DNA of 64,000 nucleotides from Streptomyces sp. CC208A (GCF_030010625.1 NZ_JASCXN010000020.1:1-64000), one strand, 5' to 3'. Positions 23,321 through 32,875 are shown, numbered from the stretch's first letter. A program made the numbers and translations. The notes: generated by a model not told the origin, from the letters alone.

Positions 23321-24124
23321 GTGGCGGACACCGCCATGTCTGGTTCCGAATCAGGGGGCGGCGAGAACCCGTCCCTCGCCTACGGCGAGGAGACTCCGGT
23401 GGAGACCGCCATATGGCGGCTCCGCTCCCGCGGTTGCTGGTCCGACGCGGCGGCGCTGCTCGCCCACCGCGCCCACGAACCGGCCGCCACACTCGAACGG
23501 GCCGCGCTCCTGATCGAGCGCTGCCTCTACACCGAACGGGGCTGGGCCGAGGCCGAGGAGGCGCTGCGCACCGCCGAGGCGGTCGCGAGCAGTGACGAGG
23601 AACGCGGGGCCGCGGCCTGCGAACGCGGCTACCTCGCCTACGCCTCCACCCTCCTCGGGGTGCGCGACCGGGCCGACGAGGCCCGGATGGCGCTCGGCCG
23701 GGCGGCGGCGCTGATCGCCCCCTCGGCGGCGGGCCGTCCGCTGCTCGACTACCGGCGCGGCCTGATCGCGCAGAACCTGGGCGACTCCCCGCAGGCGGCC
23801 CGCGCCGCGTACCGCCGTGCGCACGCCGGGGCGACGGCGCAGGGCGACTCGCTGCTGCTCTCCTCCACCTGGCGCCACCTCGCCGGACTGGCGCTGCGCG
23901 AGGGCGAGTTGGCGGAGGCCCGGCACGGCTTCGCCGAATCGCTGCGGATCCGGGAGGAGTTGGGCTACCTGGTCGGTACGGCTCCGGCGCTGACCGCCCT
24001 GGCGGACACGGAGACGGAACCGGAGGCGGGCCGGCTGCGCGCCGAGGCCCGCCGCCTCTTCCGCCTCCTCGGCGGCGTACCGACCTGGCTGGCAGGGCAG
24101 CTGACACCCCGCACAGCCATGTGA
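23321..24124 (+). CDS. Tetratricopeptide-repeat protein
   Basis: A cytoplasmic protein of 267 aa built almost entirely of helical repeats, for example AAALLAHRAHEPAATLERAA, AEEALRTAEAVASSDEE and AAYRRAHAGATAQGDSLLL. No enzymatic motif is seen. The GTG at 23321 follows GGAGGG. Convergent to it, seven bases from its stop, ends an NTPase/beta-propeller gene. Role unknown; protein-protein interaction is the reasonable expectation. Confidence 0.8.
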   Translation: MADTAMSGSESGGGENPSLAYGEETPVETAIWRLRSRGCWSDAAALLAHRAHEPAATLERAALLIERCLYTERGWAEAEEALRTAEAVASSDEERGAAACERGYLAYASTLLGVRDRADEARMALGRAAALIAPSAAGRPLLDYRRGLIAQNLGDSPQAARAAYRRAHAGATAQGDSLLLSSTWRHLAGLALREGELAEARHGFAESLRIREELGYLVGTAPALTALADTETEPEAGRLRAEARRLFRLLGGVPTWLAGQLTPRTAM

Positions 24125-24131
24125 CGGTACG

Positions 24132-25733
24132 TCACCTCCCCTGCGGCTCCAGGCAGATGAGACTCTCGTCGGTGCCGACCAGGAGCGCTCCGGTGACGGT
24201 GACGGCGACGGCGCGGACGGCGGGCCCCGGGCGGAAGGCCCGGCGCCGGCCGCCCTCTGCGGGGATCAGCTCCACCCGGCCGTCGGCCCAGGCGACCGCG
24301 ACCAGCGGGCCGCCCGGGGTGGGGGCCGCGTGCAGGGCGACGACCGGCGCACGGCGCTCCGCGAGCGGTTCGGAGACCGGGGCGCGGCCCGGCGTCCAGA
24401 GCCGTACGGTGCCGTCGGCGCCGCCCGAGCAGACGAAGGGGGTCTCGGACTCGACGGCGGTCACGGCGGTGACCCGGCCGCTGTGCGGGGCCGCCTGGTG
24501 CAGCCCCGTCACCCCGAAGGCGTGGACGGAGCCGAGCCGGTCCCCCACCACCACCGAGCCCGCGATGGCCGCGAGCGCCGTGCCGGGGTGCCGGGACAGG
24601 GTGGTGGAGACGGCGTCGGTGAGCCGCTCCAGATAGGGCGGGCGGGGCGCGGTGCCCCGTACGGTGTGCAGCCGGCCGCGCTCGTCGAGCAGCAGCACCG
24701 TCCCGTCGGCGGTGGGCGCGAGGGCGGTGATCCCGCCCGTGACCCGGTGGGCGAGCCGCCCCGCGACGGAGGCGTCCGCCTCCCGCAGCAGCCGGACCGT
24801 GCCGGTGAGGTCGCCCACGAGCACCAGATCGGCCGAGGGCCCGCCCGCCGTCGCGCCGAGCACCGCGACGGGCCCGGGCCACGGCGGGGCGACGTCCCCC
24901 CGGTGCCGCGCCCACCGCACCCGCCACGGCGCCGGCGCGGCCTGCTCGGCGAGGGCCGGCCGCAGCCGGGGGTCGGCGCCGTCGCCGAGCGCGCTGAGCA
25001 GCACCAGTGCCCGCCCGGCCGGCCCGTCCGCCGCGCACAGCGCCTGCCCCACCCGCAGCCACGCGCCGCGCAGGCCCCCGTGGTCGTCGGCCGTGGCCGT
25101 CGCGTAACCGGTGGTGACGAGGAGCGGGTCGGCGGCGCAGACGGCGACGGGATCGGAGAGGTCGGGAAGAGCGGGGGCGGATGGCGCCGGCGCCGCGTGT
25201 CCGGCGGGCTCATCGGAATCGTCGAGGTCGACGACGGTCGTACGGGCGGCCTCCGGCGGCCGGACGCCGGTGCGGACCTCCACCACGAGCCGGATCCGTC
25301 CGACCTCGGCGAGCCCGCCGAGCAGTTCGGCGACGGCGCCCGGCTCGGCCGCGGCGTGCAGATCGGTGAGGAGCAGCACGGTCCGCCCGGTGCGGCGGGC
25401 CTCGCTCGTGGCGAGCGCGTGGACGAGGTCGGCCGGGGTGCGGGCCACCACGCCGAGCCGGTTCGCGAGCGTCCAGGCCACGCCGAGGGCGCTCTGCCCG
25501 GCGAGCGGGACGAGGACGCGGTCGGTACGGGCCCTGCCCCCGCGGGCCCGGGTGCCGTGCGTGGCGAGCCACCCGAGGAGGGCGGTCTTGCCGCTGCCGG
25601 ACGCGCCGGTGACCAGGCAGAGCCGGGGGGCCTCGGGGTCGGTGAGCCAGCCGAGCAGCGCCGTGGCGGCGGGTTCCGTACCGGTGGGGGAGGGTCGGCG
25701 TCCGTCCGCGGGGGACGGGGTCGCGGACGGCAT
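24132..25733 (-). CDS. P-loop NTPase with C-terminal beta-propeller
   Basis: A protein of 533 aa. The Walker A is GASGSGKT at 43-50 and a Walker B-like strand TVLLLTDLHAA follows at about 117-127. From about residue 270 the chain consists of WD40/PQQ-like blades (VLVGDLTGTVRLL, GSVVVGDRLGSVHAF, VCSGGADGTVRLWTPG, VAVAWADGRVELI). The NTPase-plus-propeller layout recalls STAND-type signalling proteins, although the NTPase is short and no effector domain is visible. It converges on a TPR gene, a partner often seen with such proteins. Function unproven. Confidence 0.78.
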   Translation of the reverse strand: MPSATPSPADGRRPSPTGTEPAATALLGWLTDPEAPRLCLVTGASGSGKTALLGWLATHGTRARGGRARTDRVLVPLAGQSALGVAWTLANRLGVVARTPADLVHALATSEARRTGRTVLLLTDLHAAAEPGAVAELLGGLAEVGRIRLVVEVRTGVRPPEAARTTVVDLDDSDEPAGHAAPAPSAPALPDLSDPVAVCAADPLLVTTGYATATADDHGGLRGAWLRVGQALCAADGPAGRALVLLSALGDGADPRLRPALAEQAAPAPWRVRWARHRGDVAPPWPGPVAVLGATAGGPSADLVLVGDLTGTVRLLREADASVAGRLAHRVTGGITALAPTADGTVLLLDERGRLHTVRGTAPRPPYLERLTDAVSTTLSRHPGTALAAIAGSVVVGDRLGSVHAFGVTGLHQAAPHSGRVTAVTAVESETPFVCSGGADGTVRLWTPGRAPVSEPLAERRAPVVALHAAPTPGGPLVAVAWADGRVELIPAEGGRRRAFRPGPAVRAVAVTVTGALLVGTDESLICLEPQGR

Positions 25734-25825
25734 GGGGCAACCTCACGGGCGGCGCGGTACGGACGGCTGTCGCCCTTGACCTTAGTGGGCGCGGACCCCG
25801 CGGGCAGGGTCCACGGCAGGGCCAC

Positions 25826-26599
25826 TCAGCCGTCGGCCCCGGTGAAGTGCTCGCGGACCAGGGCCTCGACGACCGGGAGGTCCTGGGCGGCCAGGGCGTC
25901 GAGGAGGGCGGTGTGCTCGGCGGCGTCGGCGACCAGGTCCGCGTGGCGCGGAACGGGGGCGCTGAGGAGGGGCCACTGCGAGCGGCGGTGGAGGTCGTCG
26001 GCGACGGCGAGGAGCTGCTGGTTGCCGGCGAGGGCGAGCACCGCGCGGTGGAAGGCCCGGTCGGCCTCCGCGTAGTGCGCCCGGTCTCCCCGGGCCGCCG
26101 CCGCGCCGGTGGCCTCGGCGAGCGGACGGAGCGCGGCCCAGTCGCCGGGCGGGACGGTACGGGCGAGGCGCAGCATGACCGGGACCTCGATCAGGGCCCG
26201 CACCTCGGCCAGCTCGGCCAGCTCGCGGGGGGTGCGGACGACGACGCGGAAGCCGCGGTTGGGCACGACCTCGACGGCGCCCTCGACGGCGAGGCGCTGC
26301 ATGGCCTCGCGGACGGGGGTCGCGGAGACGCCGAAGCGCTCGCCGAGGACGGGGGCGGAGTACACCTCGCCGGGCCGCAGCTCCCCGGAGACGAGGGCGG
26401 TGCGCAGGGCGTCGAGGATCTGCCCCCGCACGGAGTGCCGCTGGACGGCCCGCGGCCCGTCGCCGGGAGAGCCGGGAGAGAAGAAGGGCGTCTCGCCGTG
26501 GGTGTGCTCGCCCCGCACCTGCCTGGGGACCCGTACGGCGTCGGGCGCGGCCTCGTACGCCTCGCCCGCCCGCGCCTCCCCGGGGTCGCCGAATCGCAC
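25826..26599 (-). CDS. GntR family (FadR/FCD) transcriptional regulator
   Basis: A regulator of 257 aa. The winged HTH reads RGQILDALRTALVSGELRPG, then FGVSATPVREAMQRLAVEGA, followed by an all-helical FCD ligand domain with the metal-site histidine pattern (AFHRAVLALAGN, HTALLDAL). GTG at 26599 is chosen because AAGGA lies six bases upstream. The N-terminal ~60 residues are low-complexity. Ligand and target are unknown; the iron-regulated FhuF-like gene diverges from it. Confidence 0.85.
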   Translation of the reverse strand: MRFGDPGEARAGEAYEAAPDAVRVPRQVRGEHTHGETPFFSPGSPGDGPRAVQRHSVRGQILDALRTALVSGELRPGEVYSAPVLGERFGVSATPVREAMQRLAVEGAVEVVPNRGFRVVVRTPRELAELAEVRALIEVPVMLRLARTVPPGDWAALRPLAEATGAAAARGDRAHYAEADRAFHRAVLALAGNQQLLAVADDLHRRSQWPLLSAPVPRHADLVADAAEHTALLDALAAQDLPVVEALVREHFTGADG

Positions 26600-26794
26600 G
26601 GACGGTCCTTCCGTCGCCCGCTCGCGCGCTGCGCCCTGCTCCACCCGGGTCCTCCTGCGGCCTCGTGCCGGGCCCGGCTCGCGATACCGGGGTCCCCTGT
26701 GCACCATAGGCGAACGGACCGTTCCGCGGGACCGCGCCCTTCCGGCGCAGGTGGGAGCGGGTCCGCCGGTGGTGAGACGCGATGCCGTTTCGGG

Positions 26795-26813
26795 TAAGGT
26801 AAGGCTAACCTGT
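26795..26813. promoter_or_regulatory. Iron box (DmdR/IdeR-type)
   Basis: TAAGGTAAGGCTAACCTGT matches the actinobacterial iron-repressor consensus TTAGGTTAGGCTAACCTAA at 15 of 19 positions, 27 bases before the ATG of the FhuF-like gene. Binding would repress the gene when iron is sufficient. Confidence 0.75.
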
Positions 26814-26839
26814 CAACGATCGCGATTCGGTGGTCCCCC

Positions 26840-27712
26840 ATGGCCGTCCCCGCCCTGTTGCCCTCCCCCCTCGCCTCGCCCGTCGCGGCCGCGTACGCCC
26901 GGCTGGCCGAGGTGTTCCCGGGACTGCGCGCGGAGGAGACGGCCGGGGGCGCGCGGCCGCCGCAGGGCGCCGGCTGGGTCCGGGCCGAGGAGCTCGCGGC
27001 CGGCGGGGCCGCCCTGGACGCCTTCCTCGCCTGGGACAACACGCAGGTGCTCCGCGACCACGGCCGGCAGGCCCGCCCCGACGTCGTCGCGAGCTTCGGA
27101 CTGCACCGCTACGCCTGGCCCGCCTGCCTCCTGGTGACCGTCCCCTGGTTCCTGGACCGCCGGGTCCCCCGCCTCCCCGTCGGGGCCGTCTCCTTCCAGC
27201 GCGCCCTGGGCCGCATGGCGGTCCGCGTCGAGGAGTTCGCCTGCCTGCCCGGCGATCCCGCGGCCGCCCTGCCCGGCGCACGGGTGGTCGCCGGTGAGGA
27301 CGCCCTGCGCGCGGAGGTGCGCGCCTCGCTCGCCGAGCACTTCGAGGCCCTCCTGGACGGCTTCGGGCCGCGGATGCGGCGGGGCCGCCGCGCCCTGTGG
27401 GGGATGGTGACGGACGAGATCGTGGAGGGCCTCTGGTACGTCGGCGCCCTGCTCGGCGAGGAGGAGCGGGCCATGGCCGAGCTGGAGGAGCTGCTGCCGG
27501 GCACCGCCGGGAGGAGGCCGGAGAAGCCGTACGCGGGCGGAGCGGGCTTCCGCGCGCTGGCCGGGGCCCCGGCGCCGGACGGCACCCCCCGCGCCACCCG
27601 GGACCGGGCCGCCTGCTGCTTCTTCTACACGCTGCGCCCCGAGGACACCTGCCTCACCTGTCCGCGCACCTGCGACGCGGACCGAGCCAGGCGGCTCGCC
27701 GCCACCGCCTGA
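26840..27712 (+). CDS. FhuF-like ferric-siderophore reductase
   Basis: Iron reductase of 290 aa that releases iron from imported ferric siderophores in the cytoplasm. The C-terminal [2Fe-2S] cysteine pattern of FhuF is present: CCFFYTL then CLTCPRTC (about 254-275). The iron box just upstream supports induction under iron limitation. It stands alone here; no siderophore uptake gene is adjacent. Confidence 0.88.
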   Translation: MAVPALLPSPLASPVAAAYARLAEVFPGLRAEETAGGARPPQGAGWVRAEELAAGGAALDAFLAWDNTQVLRDHGRQARPDVVASFGLHRYAWPACLLVTVPWFLDRRVPRLPVGAVSFQRALGRMAVRVEEFACLPGDPAAALPGARVVAGEDALRAEVRASLAEHFEALLDGFGPRMRRGRRALWGMVTDEIVEGLWYVGALLGEEERAMAELEELLPGTAGRRPEKPYAGGAGFRALAGAPAPDGTPRATRDRAACCFFYTLRPEDTCLTCPRTCDADRARRLAATA

Positions 27713-27906
27713 GGATCACACCACCCGTACAGGTGACTCGAATCGAACTCAACTCCACACGGTCGGGCGGTCGTTCGAGTAGAAGGTACCTATTCGTATG
27801 CCCTGAGCCCCCGTTGGCGTGCTCTTGCCCCGAAACCCCGTGGGCCCACCGATCGGTCGGACAGTATGGGCGGCCAAACGCCCTACTGCGATGCGAGGGA
27901 CACCGC

Positions 27907-28992
27907 ATGAGACTGACCGACATATCGCTGGACTGGCTGCTTCCGGGCGGCGTGATGGTCGCCGGAGTCCTGACGGCGGTGGCGGTGCTCGCGCGCGGGA
28001 AGCGCGCCGGTGACCAGGCCGCGGCCGAGGACTCCTGGGAGCGCAGCGAGGAACGCCGCAGACGCAAGGAGGCCATCTACGGATTCGCCTCCTACGGGCT
28101 GCTGTTCTGCTGCGCCGCGGTCGCGGCGGCGCTCTCCTTCCACGGGCTCGTCGGCTTCGGCCGGCAGAACCTCAACCTGACCGGCGGCTGGGAGTACCTG
28201 GTGCCGTTCGGCCTCGACGGCGCCGCGATGTTCTGCTCGGTGCTCGCCGTCCGCGAGGCCAGCCACGGCGACGCGGCCCTCGGCTCCCGGCTCCTGGTCT
28301 GGCTCTTCGCGGGGGCAGCGGCCTGGTTCAACTGGGTGCACGCGCCGCGCGGTCTGGGCCACGACGGGGCCCCGCAGTTCTTCGCGGGGATGTCCCTGTC
28401 GGCGGCGGTCCTCTTCGACCGGGCGCTGAAGCAGACCCGCCGGGCGGCGCTGCGCGAGCAGGGCCTGGTGCCGCGCCCGCTGCCGCAGATCCGGATCGTG
28501 CGGTGGCTGCGGGCGCCCCGGGAGACCTTCGCGGCCTGGTCGCTGATGCTCCTGGAAGGCGTACGGACCCTGGACGAGGCCGTGGACGAGGTCCGGGAGG
28601 ACCGGCGCGAGAAGGAGCAGAACCGGATCCGCCGGCGCGAGCAGGCCAAGCTCGACCGGGCGAGGATCAAGGCACTCAACCGCCAGCACCGGGCCTTCGG
28701 GCGCGGTGGACGGCAGGTGGAGGTGGCGGCGCTGAACGCCGCCGGGACCGGCGGGGGCCAGGCCCCCGGGTCCGGGTCGGGTTCCGCGACGGCCGCCGTG
28801 CCCGCGGCCGTCGCGGAACCTGCCATAGCGGACCCGGGACAACTGCCGCTCAGGCCCCGGCCCTCCCTGCAAGCCGTCAGGGCGAGTGAGTCACGGACGG
28901 TGGACCTCACCGCCGAGGACGACACCCAGACGCTGCCCCGGCTCGACTCCCTGGAGCGCAAACTCTCCGAGATGGAGCGCCAGTTCGGCTAG
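27907..28992 (+). CDS. DUF2637 integral membrane protein
   Basis: A protein of 361 aa with an N-terminal hydrophobic helix (WLLPGGVMVAGVLTAVAVLA) and a DUF2637 membrane domain of about four helices (GLLFCCAAVAAALSFHGLVG, FGLDGAAMFCSVLAVREAS, LLVWLFAGAAAWFNWVHA, FFAGMSLSAAVLFDRAL). A long charged cytoplasmic tail with a coiled-coil-like segment (EVREDRREKEQNRIRRREQ) follows. DUF2637 proteins resemble Streptomyces plasmid-spread (Spd) membrane proteins; chromosomal copies are of unknown role. The 194-base gap upstream shows nothing definite. Confidence 0.85.
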   Translation: MRLTDISLDWLLPGGVMVAGVLTAVAVLARGKRAGDQAAAEDSWERSEERRRRKEAIYGFASYGLLFCCAAVAAALSFHGLVGFGRQNLNLTGGWEYLVPFGLDGAAMFCSVLAVREASHGDAALGSRLLVWLFAGAAAWFNWVHAPRGLGHDGAPQFFAGMSLSAAVLFDRALKQTRRAALREQGLVPRPLPQIRIVRWLRAPRETFAAWSLMLLEGVRTLDEAVDEVREDRREKEQNRIRRREQAKLDRARIKALNRQHRAFGRGGRQVEVAALNAAGTGGGQAPGSGSGSATAAVPAAVAEPAIADPGQLPLRPRPSLQAVRASESRTVDLTAEDDTQTLPRLDSLERKLSEMERQFG

Positions 28993-29004
28993 CAGCCCCG
29001 ATGC

Positions 29005-29031
29005 GGCGGGGTCGCCTCAGGCGGCCCCGCC
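29005..29031. terminator. Bidirectional hairpin between convergent genes
   Basis: GGCGGGG pairs with CCCCGCC and an inner CGCC-TCA-GGCG continues the stem after one mismatch. It lies between the DUF2637 stop and the ATPase stop, overlapping the latter's last codons. Confidence 0.6.
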
Positions 29032-29421
29032 GTTCAGTTCGAACCAGACGACCTTGCCGCCGCCGTGCTCCTCGATCCCCCAGGAGTCGGCCAGCTCCCT
29101 GACGAGGAAGAGCCCCCGGCCGTGCGTACCGTCGTCGGCGGGCGGTACGAGCGGACCGACAAGGCCGGGTTCAAAATCCCGGACCTCGACCCGGAGTTGT
29201 CCGGGGTCCACGGTGGCGGTCACGACGGCGCCGTGACCGGTGTGGACGAGCGCGTTGGTGACCAGTTCGCTGGTGAGCAGTTCGGCGACGTCACCGGCGC
29301 CCGGTCCGCCCCAGGCGCCGAGGAGTGCGCGTAACGCGTGGCGTACCTCCGGCACCGCGGTCAGATCCGCTCCTCCCACCTTCCTGAGCAGTTGAGTCGG
29401 CTGTCGTGCCTTCCCGGCCAT
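29017..29421 (-). CDS. GHKL ATP-binding regulatory protein (RsbW-like)
   Basis: A protein of 134 aa with HATPase motifs: N-box ELLTSELVTNALVH (about 48-61) and glycine lid DDGTHGRGLFLV (about 95-106). Streptomyces genomes encode many such orphan anti-sigma-like kinases. No sigma factor or anti-anti-sigma gene is adjacent. The ATG at 29421 is preferred over one three codons earlier because GGTGGGGGC precedes it. Confidence 0.88.
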   Translation of the reverse strand: MAGKARQPTQLLRKVGGADLTAVPEVRHALRALLGAWGGPGAGDVAELLTSELVTNALVHTGHGAVVTATVDPGQLRVEVRDFEPGLVGPLVPPADDGTHGRGLFLVRELADSWGIEEHGGGKVVWFELNGGAA

Positions 29422-29504
29422 AGCCCCCACCCACGGTCGTGTCGAACAGGCTCACGGGGAAAGCCTGCCCCGCGAGCCCGCCCGCATGCGCCCGGCCGCG
29501 GGCC

Positions 29505-31247
29505 TCAGGGACGGGGCACGTTGCGCAGGTTGGAGCGCGCCATCTGGAGCATCCGGCCCACTCCCCCGTCGAGGACGATCTTGCTGGCGGAGAGGGCGAA
29601 GCCGGTGACCATCTCGGCGCTGATCTTCGGGGGGATGGAGAGGGCGTTGGGGTCGGTGACGACGTCGACGAGGGCGGGGCCCTTGTGCCTGAAGGCGTCC
29701 TTGAGGGCGCCGGCGAGGTGCTTGGGCTTCTCGACGCGGACCCCGTAGGCGCCGGCGGCCCGGGCGACGGCGGCGAAGTCGGGGTTCTTGTTGCCCGTGC
29801 CGTACGAGGGAAGCCCGGCGACCAGCATCTCCAGCTCGACCATGCCCAGCGAGGAATTGTCGAACAGCACGATCTTCACCGGGAGTTCGTACTGGACGAG
29901 GGTGAGGAAGTCGCCCATGAGCATGGAGAAGCCGCCGTCGCCGGAGAGCGAGACGACCTGCCGGCCCCGGTCGGTGAACTGCGCGCCGATGGCCTGCGGC
30001 AGCGCGTTGGCCATGGAGCCGTGGCTGAAGGAGCCGATGATCCGGCGGCGCCCGTTGGGGGTGAGGTAACGAGCCCCCCATACATTGCACATACCGGTGT
30101 CGACAGTAAAAATCGCATCGTCGTCGGCGAGTTCGTCGACGACGGAGGCGACGTACTCGGGGTGGATCGGGGTGCGCTTCTCGACCTTGCGGGTGTACGC
30201 CTTCACCACGCCCTCCAGGGCGTCGGCGTGCTTCTTCAGCATCTTGTCGAGGAAGCGGCGGTCGGTGCGGGCCCGGATCCGGGGGGTGACGCAGCGCAGC
30301 GTCTCGCGGACGTCGCCCCAGACGGCGAGGTCGAGCCGGGAGCGGCGGCCGAGGTGTTCGGGGCGGACGTCGATCTGCACGATCCGGACGTCGTCGGGGA
30401 GGAAGGCGTTGTACGGGAAGTCGGTGCCGAGCAGGATCAGCAGGTCGCACTCGTGGGTGGCCTCGTAGGCGGCGCCGTAGCCGAGCAGTCCACTCATGCC
30501 GACGTCAAAGGGATTGTCGTACTGGATCCACTCCTTGCCCCGGAGGGCGTGTCCGACGGGGGCCTTGAGGCGTTCGGCGAACTGCATCACCTCGGCGTGG
30601 GCGCCTGCGGTGCCGCTGCCGCAGAAGAGCGTCACCCGTTCGGCGGAGTCGATCATCCGGACCAGGGCGTCGATCTCGGAGTCGCCGGGGCGGACGGTGG
30701 GCCGGGAGGTGACGAGCGCGCTGCCGGCGGTCTTCTCGGGGGCGGGCTGGTCGGCGATGTCACCGGGCAGCGAGACCACCGAGACGCCGCCGCGGCCGAC
30801 GGCGTGCTGGACGGCGGTGTGCAGCAGCCGGGGCATCTGCTTCGGGCTGGAGATCAGCTCGCTGTAGTGGCTGCACTCGCGGAACAGCCGGTCGGGGTGG
30901 GTCTCCTGGAAGTAGCCGAGCCCGATCTCGCTCGACGGGATGTGCGAGGCGAGGGCGAGGACCGGGGCCATCGAGCGGTGGGCGTCGTACAGGCCGTTGA
31001 TGAGATGGAGGTTGCCGGGCCCGCAGGAGCCCGCGCAGGCGGCGAGGCGGCCGGTGATCTGGGCCTCGGCGCCCGCGGCGAAGGCGGCGGTCTCCTCGTG
31101 CCGCACCTGGATCCAGTCGATGGCGGAGTGGCGCCGGATGGCGTCGACGACCGGGTTCAGGCTGTCGCCGACCACTCCGTACAGGCGCTGCACACCGGCG
31201 CGGACGAGGATGTCGACGAATTGTTCCGCTACGTTCTGTCGGGCCAT
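29505..31247 (-). CDS. Thiamine-diphosphate-dependent pyruvate oxidase/dehydrogenase (PoxB-like)
   Basis: A peripheral-membrane or cytoplasmic enzyme of 580 aa that oxidatively decarboxylates pyruvate to acetate, with FAD. The N-terminal TPP Glu segment is IQVRHEETAAFAAGAEA, the middle FAD/NAD-like domain is present, and the C-terminal TPP-Mg motif GDGGFSMLMGDFLTLVQY ends in the expected N (FDNSSLG). The PP2C gene lies 27 bases upstream on the same strand. Other TPP enzymes (acetolactate synthase) share these motifs, but the overall sequence looks PoxB-like. Confidence 0.88.
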   Translation of the reverse strand: MARQNVAEQFVDILVRAGVQRLYGVVGDSLNPVVDAIRRHSAIDWIQVRHEETAAFAAGAEAQITGRLAACAGSCGPGNLHLINGLYDAHRSMAPVLALASHIPSSEIGLGYFQETHPDRLFRECSHYSELISSPKQMPRLLHTAVQHAVGRGGVSVVSLPGDIADQPAPEKTAGSALVTSRPTVRPGDSEIDALVRMIDSAERVTLFCGSGTAGAHAEVMQFAERLKAPVGHALRGKEWIQYDNPFDVGMSGLLGYGAAYEATHECDLLILLGTDFPYNAFLPDDVRIVQIDVRPEHLGRRSRLDLAVWGDVRETLRCVTPRIRARTDRRFLDKMLKKHADALEGVVKAYTRKVEKRTPIHPEYVASVVDELADDDAIFTVDTGMCNVWGARYLTPNGRRRIIGSFSHGSMANALPQAIGAQFTDRGRQVVSLSGDGGFSMLMGDFLTLVQYELPVKIVLFDNSSLGMVELEMLVAGLPSYGTGNKNPDFAAVARAAGAYGVRVEKPKHLAGALKDAFRHKGPALVDVVTDPNALSIPPKISAEMVTGFALSASKIVLDGGVGRMLQMARSNLRNVPRP

Positions 31248-31274
31248 GGGTCCATCAACACACGGCCCGGCCGG

Positions 31275-32807
31275 TCACGCCTCCCAGACCGCCGCTCCCG
31301 TACGGTCATCGGCGTACCCCGTCACCCTCAGCTGGGTGTCGGCGAGGAAGGCGGCGAGACCGGGCGGCTCGGCGCCGGTCCACCGGGCCGCCAGTTCGCG
31401 GGCGAGGGCGGGCTCGCCGCGCATCGGCTCGGCGAGGCCGGGCGAGGCGAGGAGGAGGGTGTCGCCGGGGCGGGCCACCGAGGCACGGAAGCGGAACGGT
31501 TCGGCCGGGGCCGGGACGGGCTCCTCGATGACGGGCCCGGGGGCGGTGGCGATGCCGAGGTCCATGGTGAGCCGGTCGCCCTCCTCGGTCACCTCGGGCG
31601 TCCCGTGCGGCGGGGTCGAACCGAAGCCGACGACGGGCGCTCCGGTGACCGACGCGGGGTCGGGGAGCAGCGGCTCGATGTCCTGCCAGGCGCCGTCGCG
31701 GAGCCGGAAGAGACCGCCGCCGCCGATGCCGAAGAAGACCCGGGTCCGGCAGTCGGGATCGGCGGGGATCAGCAGACAGCGCAGGGTCGCGGTGTACGCG
31801 TCGGGCGCGAGCCCTCTCTCTGCCGCACTGGCCCGGAGCCGTCCGTAGGTGCGGTCGGTGAGCCGGTGGAGCCCGGACTTGAGGTCGCCGCGGCGGCCGG
31901 AGCGGATGTCCTCGGAGAGCCGGGCGTGACTGCGGCCGACGGCCTCGCCGATCCAGCGGCAGACGTCGGCGGCGGCCAGGTGGGCCTCGTCGGCGGCGCG
32001 GGACCCGGCGGCGACGGCGACCAGGACGAGGGCGGTCTCGTCGTGGCCGAAGCGGGCGGTGAGGAGGGCGTCCCTGCGGGGCTCGCCCCGGTACCGGGCG
32101 GAGTCGCCGCGGACGGAGGCGGCGCGGAGGGTGGCGGTGCCGTAGCGGGCGCCGTCGAGGACGGTGTCGGGGACCAGGTCGCCGAGTTCGCCGGGCCGTG
32201 CGGTGGGCAGGGCGGTCGGCTCGGCCTCGTACGTGGGCGGTCTGCTGCCGACGAAGCCGCTACGGGGCCGGGGCATGGCGGCGGGCAGGGCCACCTGGAC
32301 CGTCGGCTCGTGCCCGTCGGGCACCTGCACCTGGACGGTGACGTCCTCGCCCGCCGGCTTCGGTTCCGGCTCGGGCGGGGCCGCGGGAGGCGACGGGAAG
32401 GTGCGGGGCCCGCTGACGGGCGCCTCCCACGGCGCGGGCCCGAGCACCGCGGGCGGGACCGTGGGACGGGCCGGTGGCGGGGACGGTACGGCTCCGGGGC
32501 CCGGCTCGGCCTCCTTCGCGGGCGGTACGGCCTCCGGCGCCGAGGCCGGACGGGGCGGCGGGGGCAGGACGGACCTGGCCGGGCGCGGCGGCTCGGGCGG
32601 GGCCGCGGGAGGTGCCGGGGGCACCGGAGGCAGGGGGGCGGTCGTGGGAGGCGGCGGGGCGGTGTCAGGTGCGGTGGTGTCGGGTGTGGTGGCCCGGGTG
32701 GCGGAGGCGAAGCGGGCGTCGAGGCTGTCGCCCGAGGCCGTCGGGGCGATGTCCTCCGCCGCTTCGTCGTAGAGCGCGTCCCACCAGTTGTCCCCCTGCT
32801 GAGTCAT
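31275..32807 (-). CDS. PP2C-type serine/threonine phosphatase domain protein
   Basis: A protein of 510 aa. The first ~200 residues are a proline/alanine-rich linker (APPPPTTAPLPPVPPAPP), followed by a PP2C-like domain (VRGDSARYRGEPRRDALLTA, LVLVAVAAGSRAADEAHLAA, ATLRCLLI, FFGIGGGGLFRLRDG, LLLASPGLAEPM). Canonical metal aspartates are partly replaced (DGxG is not evident), so activity is uncertain. Same strand as poxB, 27 bases apart. The ATG at 32807 begins MTQQGDNWWD. Confidence 0.75.
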   Translation of the reverse strand: MTQQGDNWWDALYDEAAEDIAPTASGDSLDARFASATRATTPDTTAPDTAPPPPTTAPLPPVPPAPPAAPPEPPRPARSVLPPPPRPASAPEAVPPAKEAEPGPGAVPSPPPARPTVPPAVLGPAPWEAPVSGPRTFPSPPAAPPEPEPKPAGEDVTVQVQVPDGHEPTVQVALPAAMPRPRSGFVGSRPPTYEAEPTALPTARPGELGDLVPDTVLDGARYGTATLRAASVRGDSARYRGEPRRDALLTARFGHDETALVLVAVAAGSRAADEAHLAAADVCRWIGEAVGRSHARLSEDIRSGRRGDLKSGLHRLTDRTYGRLRASAAERGLAPDAYTATLRCLLIPADPDCRTRVFFGIGGGGLFRLRDGAWQDIEPLLPDPASVTGAPVVGFGSTPPHGTPEVTEEGDRLTMDLGIATAPGPVIEEPVPAPAEPFRFRASVARPGDTLLLASPGLAEPMRGEPALARELAARWTGAEPPGLAAFLADTQLRVTGYADDRTGAAVWEA

Positions 32808-32875
32808 GCCCTTATTGTCCACCGCGGGCGGCTCGGGAAAACGGGACACGAGGAAAACCGTTGCTGCGAACGGGT

